From contig JARFRT010000391.1 in NCBI GenBank assembly GCA_029287105.1, positions 1-9,958 of the forward strand: a stretch of DNA of 9,958 bases, read 5' to 3'. Under the pieces are notes generated by a model that saw only the letters and a program-made list of their open reading frames with translations, was not told the DNA's origin and did not search any database. Positions 5,948 to 9,958 of this stretch are shown piece by piece; positions within the stretch are counted from its first letter, which is position 1, and each line of letters begins with the position of its first letter. The translations under genes were made by a program, and so were the position numbers. The DNA is from Akkermansiaceae bacterium (GTDB lineage Bacteria; Verrucomicrobiota; Verrucomicrobiia; Verrucomicrobiales; Akkermansiaceae).

Positions 5948-7024
5948 TTACGAACTGGTGCGACAGGGTGGGGGGGCGATCGTGCCACCCCTGACGAACA
6001 CCGATTTGGATAGGGCTTGGCGATGATCGGGCTTGTCGGCGGCGACATGCTTCACCCACTGCAGCACACGGCGGATACATGGATTGAGGTCGTAGCCGAT
6101 ATGGGAAATCGCGGGGCTACAGAAGTGAAATGCCGCACTGGGGTCGTGGCAGACCATCGACACCTGATTCGGGGCCACGATGCCTTTGTAGGCCAGGTGT
6201 TGTTGGGCCGCGATGAAGAGAGGGGCCTCGGAAATGAACAGCGCGGTGGGGGGGGTGTGCTGGAACAGGGAGTCCAGGCAGTTGCGGAAGCTGTCGCTGC
6301 TCATTTGCCAGTGGGGGAGGTTGTAACGGCCGGCCTGAATGCCGTGTGCCGTGAGGGCCTCGAGGAAGGCGCGGGGGATCGGTCCGGGGTGTGGCATGCA
6401 TTGCTCCTCTCGCACCAGCATCACGATGAGCCGGTGTCCCAGTTCGTAGAGTTCGCTGACCGCCTTCAAGATGGCGGGCTCCTTGGCGGTTCCGGCACCG
6501 GCGATCGGGATATTCCGGATGCGGCCAAACAGGCCGAAGGCGGGAAAGGGCTGCTGGGAGAGCCATTGCAGCACCTCGCGACTGGCCGCCTGGACAATCC
6601 ATGCATCCGCGGGGTGCTTGGCGATGAGCTTCTGGATCCGCATGGGGTCCATTTTCAGTTCCGACAGCGACTTGGGGGCGAAGTTCGCAAGGTGTCCCGT
6701 CCGGATCAGTTGGTCCCGGATGTTGATCATGCAGTGGTGCATGGCGTCATCCGGGTCACTGAGCAGGATGTTCACCTTCAGCGCTTTGCGCGAGACGGCG
6801 CCCGCCGGGGTGATGGATCGTTTTTGGCCGCTGCCATGCGAGCGCACCAATCCTTTCGCCTCGAGAATCTTGACCGCCCCGTCGGCAGTCTTGTGGTTGA
6901 TTCCGAGGATCTGGGAAAGGGTCTTCATCCCCGGCATTTTTCCCGACAGGTTTCCGCTGAGGATTTCGGCCTCAAGATGCAGGCTCACCTGTTCGGTGGG
7001 AGTGAGGACTTGAAGCGGTTTCAT
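5948..7024 (-). CDS. GntR/LacI hybrid transcriptional regulator
   Basis: The protein has 358 residues. Residues 10-72 form a GntR-type winged helix: a leading helix (VSLHLEAEILSG), the recognition region (SQILGINHKTADGAVKILEAKGLV, 37-60) and a wing (RSHGSGQKRSI). Residues about 82-350 resemble the periplasmic-binding-protein sensor of LacI-type regulators. Two signs support this: LGHRLIVMLVREE (195-207), like the family's 'LGHrrI' segment, and RGGTIAPP (345-352), like its closing 'RxSTxPP' segment. This combination is common in Verrucomicrobiota and Lentisphaerota beside sugar-degradation genes. It presumably binds a sugar-like ligand and changes DNA binding in the cytoplasm. It sits upstream of, and on the same strand as, the three-gene export operon, and divergent from the DUF6288-type gene. 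It could control either or both and probably itself. A long frame on the opposite strand (6017-7153) is a shadow of this gene. The ATG start gives a natural N-terminus; no Shine-Dalgarno sequence is seen. Confidence 0.88.
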   Translation of the reverse strand: MKPLQVLTPTEQVSLHLEAEILSGNLSGKMPGMKTLSQILGINHKTADGAVKILEAKGLVRSHGSGQKRSITPAGAVSRKALKVNILLSDPDDAMHHCMINIRDQLIRTGHLANFAPKSLSELKMDPMRIQKLIAKHPADAWIVQAASREVLQWLSQQPFPAFGLFGRIRNIPIAGAGTAKEPAILKAVSELYELGHRLIVMLVREEQCMPHPGPIPRAFLEALTAHGIQAGRYNLPHWQMSSDSFRNCLDSLFQHTPPTALFISEAPLFIAAQQHLAYKGIVAPNQVSMVCHDPSAAFHFCSPAISHIGYDLNPCIRRVLQWVKHVAADKPDHRQALSKSVFVRGGTIAPPPCRTSS

Positions 7025-7092
7025 GACGGTTCAGACTCATCGCATGAGCGCGCCCCGGTGGCCAGCTCAGGATCCACCCGAATTTCTCACAG

Positions 7093-7113
7093 CCGCCCCA
7101 TTAAATGGGGCGG
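7093..7113. promoter_or_regulatory. 21-bp palindrome in the divergent promoter region, candidate operator
   Basis: Arms CCGCCCCATT (7093-7102) and AATGGGGCGG (7104-7113) are exact reverse complements around a single A at 7103. The site lies 69 bases upstream of the regulator's ATG and about 115 bases upstream of the DUF6288-type gene's likely ATG. It is a natural position for an autoregulatory operator serving both directions. Because it is G+C-rich it could alternatively act as an RNA stem. No T-run follows, so it is not a typical terminator. Confidence 0.45.
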
Positions 7114-7134
7114 GTGGTGCTTGCTAATTGTTTT

Positions 7135-7150
7135 GCCGTTTGTTAACGGC
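7135..7150. promoter_or_regulatory. Hairpin GCCGTT-TGTT-AACGGC in the divergent region
   Basis: GCCGTT (7135-7140) pairs with AACGGC (7145-7150) around TGTT. It follows the 21-bp palindrome by 21 bases. A third small palindrome (CTCAT 7036-7040 / ATGAG 7044-7048) lies just before the regulator's start. Any of these may be control sites or leader-RNA stems. I found no confident promoter boxes. Confidence 0.25.
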
Positions 7151-7227
7151 TGACTAGTCCATGCAGGTGAAACTGCTGTGCAATCGTGTCGGCTGCCAGT
7201 GTTTCCATTATGTTGTTAGCCAAACTC

Positions 7228-9843
7228 ATGAAAAGTCACCTTATGCATTCCACCGTCGCCTTGTTGGCGATGGCCGCCCTATTCGCCTTTGCCCCGTCAG
7301 CGCTTGCCGCGCGGAAGAAGGCAGCGCCGATGCCCGACCTGACCGCCGGCGGCAAGCCTGATGACCAGGCTGCGGTGCCGCTGGGGCCGACCGGGATGCG
7401 CGGTTGGATCTATCACCAGCATCTGGACACCTCGAAGGCGCGCCAGATTCTGGTGACCAGCATCGAGGCCGGTTCGCCAAGTGAGGGCAAGCTCAAGTTG
7501 AAGGACGTGATCCTCGGCGCCTCGGGAAATGGCAAGGACCCTGCGGGCTTTGCTTCGGACGCACGCCGGCAGTTGGCCGATGCCATCAATGAGGCCGAGT
7601 CCCGCAAACCCGCCGAGCTGCGCCTGCTGGTGTGGCGAAAAGGCAAGCAACAAGTCATTCCCCTGGAGCTCAGGACGATGGGCACCTACAGCCCCACCGC
7701 GCCCTTCAACTGCCCCAAGTCGGCGAAGATTCTCGACGAGGGTCTGGATTATGTGGCGGGTCAGGAAAAATTCGGGAAATTCGAATGGGGGGTGATGGCA
7801 CTTCTGGCGGGCAATGACCCGGCCAATCCCAAGCACGCCGCACGCCTGAAAGTGGTGCGTGAGCGCTTGCCCGAGATGCTGTTGAGCCGGGAACAAATTG
7901 ACACCATGCTCAGTGGGGAAATCGAAACCCGATCGAAAGCCCCCTGGAGACATGGGCACACCCTGATCGCCCTCGCGGAATACTACCTGCAGACCAAGGA
8001 CAAGTCCGTGTTGCCGACTATTGAAGCCTGTGTGGTGTCGATCGCCAACGGCCAGAGCATCTACGGCACCATGGGCCATCTCTACCAGCGTCGTCAGGAG
8101 GATGGGAGCCGCGGCTCGATCACCGGCTACGGCCCGGTGAACTCGGCGGCCCTGCCGGCCCTGCTCGGTCTGGTGCTGGCGCGCGAATGCGGGATCGACC
8201 GGCCGGAGCTGGAGCCAGCCATCCAGCGCGGCGCGCGCTTTTTCGGCTACTATGCCGGCAAGGGGGCTATTCCTTACGGCGAGCACGTTCCGCTTTTCAA
8301 AGGCCATGAGAACAATGGCAAGAGCGGCCTGGTGGCGCTGGTGATGCGCCGGATCGAAGGGCGGCAGGCAGAGGCTACCTTTTTTGCCAAGATGGCGGCC
8401 GCCTCATTTCCCCAGCGTGATGGCGGTCACACCGGTCCTTACTTCAACCACCAATGGGCGCCCTTGGGGGCTTATGCGGGCAGTAAGGAAGCATTGATCA
8501 TGCACTTCAAGAACATCCGCTGGCACCTCGACCTGTGCCGCCGTTGGGATGGCGGCTTTGCCTTCTCCAAGATGCTGGCGAAAAAGGACGTTTCGCACTA
8601 CAGCGGCTTTGATTCGAATGTGCCGCCGTTGCTCACCTATGCCGCTCCCCTGCGGCGACTGGTCATCACGGGCAAGGGTTTGGATGGTGATTTGCTGAGT
8701 CCGAAGGACGTCGAGCAGGCTGAATTTGCAGCCCTGCATGACGCCGGCAAACGGAGCGTCGAGCAGTTGTTGGCGGATTTTTCCTGCTGGTCACCCAGGG
8801 TGAAGTTCTTCTCGGGTCTTGAGCTTGCGCAGCGTGATGTCGATCGCCAGCAGCTGGTCCCGACACTGATCAAGATGGCGGTCGATCCGGGTCATCCGGG
8901 CCGGGTTGCCGCGCTTTGGTCCTTGGGCCGGACGGAAGACAGCCGGGCGGCCCGTGCGCTGGCAGGTTGTTTGACCGACAAGGATCCCTTGGTGCGTTTT
9001 GTGGCCGCGGAGTCGATGCGCACGCTGCCCCGGGAGATGAAAATGGCGGAGGTGGAAACCATGCTCAAGGCCTGTGCGTCCACATCCAAGCCGGTGTTGC
9101 CGCTTGATCCCGGGGATCCGGTCCAGTTCGCGCATGGCCGTCTGTGCATGTTGCTCTTTTACGGCGGCAGCGCCTATGGCCCCAAGGGGGTGCTCGCGGG
9201 CAAGGAGATCGTGAGTATTGATCGCACCCTGCTCTATCCCGCCATCCGGGCGGTGGCCAAAAATCCGGGCGGACAGTGCCGCGGCACTCTCAAGTATGTG
9301 TATGCTCATCTTACGGAAGAAGATCTGACCGCTTTGGCCGACACGGTGGTTACGGCGGTGGTCGAGCGGTCTCCGGCGGATTCGATGTTCAGTTCCGGCG
9401 TCCGCAGGGCCGGGATCCAGCTGTTGCGTGAGCACGGCTATCTCGAGGCGGAGGAGGCGGCCGCCATCATGATCGAAGGAACCAATGACAACCGGAAACC
9501 GAAGACCATCGAGCAGCTGAAGAAACCTGCCGGCTACGAGGCGACAAAGACCTTCAAGAAAATTGATTCCGTGACCGCCACACCTTCACCCGTCAAGCTT
9601 CCGGCTAATACGGCCAAGCTCAAGGTGGTGGCCAGTGATCCGGCCAACGACACCATCCTGTTTACCTGGCGCAAGCTCGAAGGCCCTGGCAATGCCGTGT
9701 TCACGCCGAATGGAACCGCCGAGGCTGCCGTATGCGACGTGGTGCTGGATGCTCCGGGCAAGTATGTCCTCGAAGTGACCTTGTCGGACCCCCGTGGTCT
9801 CAGCACGATATCCAAGTCCCTGACGCTCACGGTCGAAAAATGA
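7228..9843 (+). CDS. Large exported DUF6288-type protein with PDZ-like, toroid-like, HEAT-like and Ig/PKD-like parts
   Basis: The ATG at 7228 (871 residues) is preferred because it gives a clean Sec signal peptide, MKSHLMHSTVALLAM…APSALA, cleaved about residue 27. The frame is open from GTG at 7186, and ATGs at 7210 and 7243 are alternatives; none has a Shine-Dalgarno sequence. Residues about 53-150 look PDZ-like (GMRGWIYH, ILVTSIEAGSPSEGKLKLKDVILGA). Residues about 165-480 are helical, with repeated H/W/G-rich segments (APWRHGHTLIALAEYYL, GHENNGKSGLVALVMRR, FNHQWAPLGAYAGSKEA), suggesting an alpha/alpha toroid. Residues about 540-620 are HEAT-like (GRVAALWSLGRTEDSRAARALAGCL). Residues about 780-871 form an Ig/PKD-like beta domain. 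I recognise the overall pattern as DUF6288, a family of unknown function in Verrucomicrobiota and Planctomycetota. It is divergent from the regulator, suggesting shared control. A role in handling an extracellular polymer is inference. Confidence 0.85.
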   Translation: MKSHLMHSTVALLAMAALFAFAPSALAARKKAAPMPDLTAGGKPDDQAAVPLGPTGMRGWIYHQHLDTSKARQILVTSIEAGSPSEGKLKLKDVILGASGNGKDPAGFASDARRQLADAINEAESRKPAELRLLVWRKGKQQVIPLELRTMGTYSPTAPFNCPKSAKILDEGLDYVAGQEKFGKFEWGVMALLAGNDPANPKHAARLKVVRERLPEMLLSREQIDTMLSGEIETRSKAPWRHGHTLIALAEYYLQTKDKSVLPTIEACVVSIANGQSIYGTMGHLYQRRQEDGSRGSITGYGPVNSAALPALLGLVLARECGIDRPELEPAIQRGARFFGYYAGKGAIPYGEHVPLFKGHENNGKSGLVALVMRRIEGRQAEATFFAKMAAASFPQRDGGHTGPYFNHQWAPLGAYAGSKEALIMHFKNIRWHLDLCRRWDGGFAFSKMLAKKDVSHYSGFDSNVPPLLTYAAPLRRLVITGKGLDGDLLSPKDVEQAEFAALHDAGKRSVEQLLADFSCWSPRVKFFSGLELAQRDVDRQQLVPTLIKMAVDPGHPGRVAALWSLGRTEDSRAARALAGCLTDKDPLVRFVAAESMRTLPREMKMAEVETMLKACASTSKPVLPLDPGDPVQFAHGRLCMLLFYGGSAYGPKGVLAGKEIVSIDRTLLYPAIRAVAKNPGGQCRGTLKYVYAHLTEEDLTALADTVVTAVVERSPADSMFSSGVRRAGIQLLREHGYLEAEEAAAIMIEGTNDNRKPKTIEQLKKPAGYEATKTFKKIDSVTATPSPVKLPANTAKLKVVASDPANDTILFTWRKLEGPGNAVFTPNGTAEAAVCDVVLDAPGKYVLEVTLSDPRGLSTISKSLTLTVEK

Positions 9844-9891
9844 GGCCAAGGGGGGCGGGAGTCATTACGGAAATCTGACTGTTAAATGGTA

Positions 9892-9958
9892 TTACTTGCC
9901 TGATTTTGGCAGGAAGCCGTCCTTGCCGTTCCAGACGGCATCTGGTCCCACGCCGTGG
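9892..9958 (-). CDS. C-terminal 21 codons of an unidentified gene (5' part outside window)
   Basis: On the minus strand the frame reads in from the right edge without a stop and ends in TAA at 9892-9894. The visible tail is HGVGPDAVWNGKDGFLPKSGK. The composition (G, D, K, P rich) looks like a natural protein C-terminus and the placement, convergent with the gene ending at 9843, is sensible. It is too short to assign a family. An exported hydrolase of the same gene island would be a reasonable expectation but is not shown. The 48-base gap to the neighbouring stop has no strong hairpin. Confidence 0.5.
   Translation of the reverse strand, partial: HGVGPDAVWNGKDGFLPKSGK

Noticed and set aside
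6017..7153. 378-codon open frame on the + strand opposite the regulator gene
   Set aside because: It is longer than the regulator but has no domain signature, while the minus strand encodes a clear winged helix and LacI-type sensor. It is a shadow typical of G+C-rich DNA.
7121..7160. Sigma-70-type promoter boxes for the DUF6288-type gene (TTGCTA or TTGCCG as -35)
   Set aside because: No acceptable -10 hexamer lies at 16-18 bases from either, so the match is at chance level.
7297..8307. 336-codon minus-strand frame inside the DUF6288-type gene
   Set aside because: It lies fully antisense to a gene with a signal peptide and coherent domains; no family features are seen in it.

Overview
The window (about 10 kb, roughly 60% G+C by eye) looks like chromosomal DNA from the Planctomycetota-Verrucomicrobiota-Lentisphaerota group, most likely Verrucomicrobiota. 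This is inferred from the gene families together: a GntR-type winged helix fused to a LacI-type sensor, a Tat-exported PhoD-like phosphatase, a SASA/CE6-type esterase, the 'xanthan lyase-like' FAD oxidoreductase family, a DUF6288-type exported protein and an H-type-lectin-like repeat protein. A palindrome-rich intergenic repeat and the lack of Shine-Dalgarno sequences fit the same picture. No rRNA, tRNA, CRISPR array or transposase gene was seen.

Layout: (1) 1-732 (+) is the 3' end of a secreted protein built from repeated ~100-residue beta-rich units, followed by a strong intrinsic terminator (793-823). (2) 859-1136 is a gene-free, palindrome-dense element bounded by 12-bp inverted repeats, lying between convergent genes. 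(3) 1175-5500 (-) holds three co-directional genes, in transcription order PhoD-like metallophosphatase, SASA-family esterase and FAD-dependent oxidoreductase, all with export signals. (4) 5501-5947 is gene-free and carries two palindromes. (5) 5948-7024 (-) encodes the GntR/LacI hybrid regulator. (6) 7025-7227 is the divergent control region, with a near-perfect 21-bp palindrome and a second hairpin. (7) 7228-9843 (+) encodes a large exported protein with a PDZ-like part, a helical toroid-like part, HEAT-like repeats and a C-terminal Ig/PKD-like domain. (8) 9892-9958 (-) is the last 21 codons of another gene running off the right edge.

Working model (inference): the regulator senses a small ligand, probably a sugar, and controls the leftward operon and perhaps the rightward gene. 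The exported enzymes would remove ester groups (acetyl by the SASA protein, phosphate or another ester by the PhoD-like protein) and oxidise a substrate (FAD enzyme). The DUF6288-type protein would play a structural or unknown catalytic role. This resembles the carbohydrate-degradation islands of Verrucomicrobiota, but no glycoside hydrolase, lyase or recognisable sulfatase is visible, so the substrate is unknown. The FAD-oxidoreductase part looks lower in G+C than its neighbours, which hints at separate ancestry.
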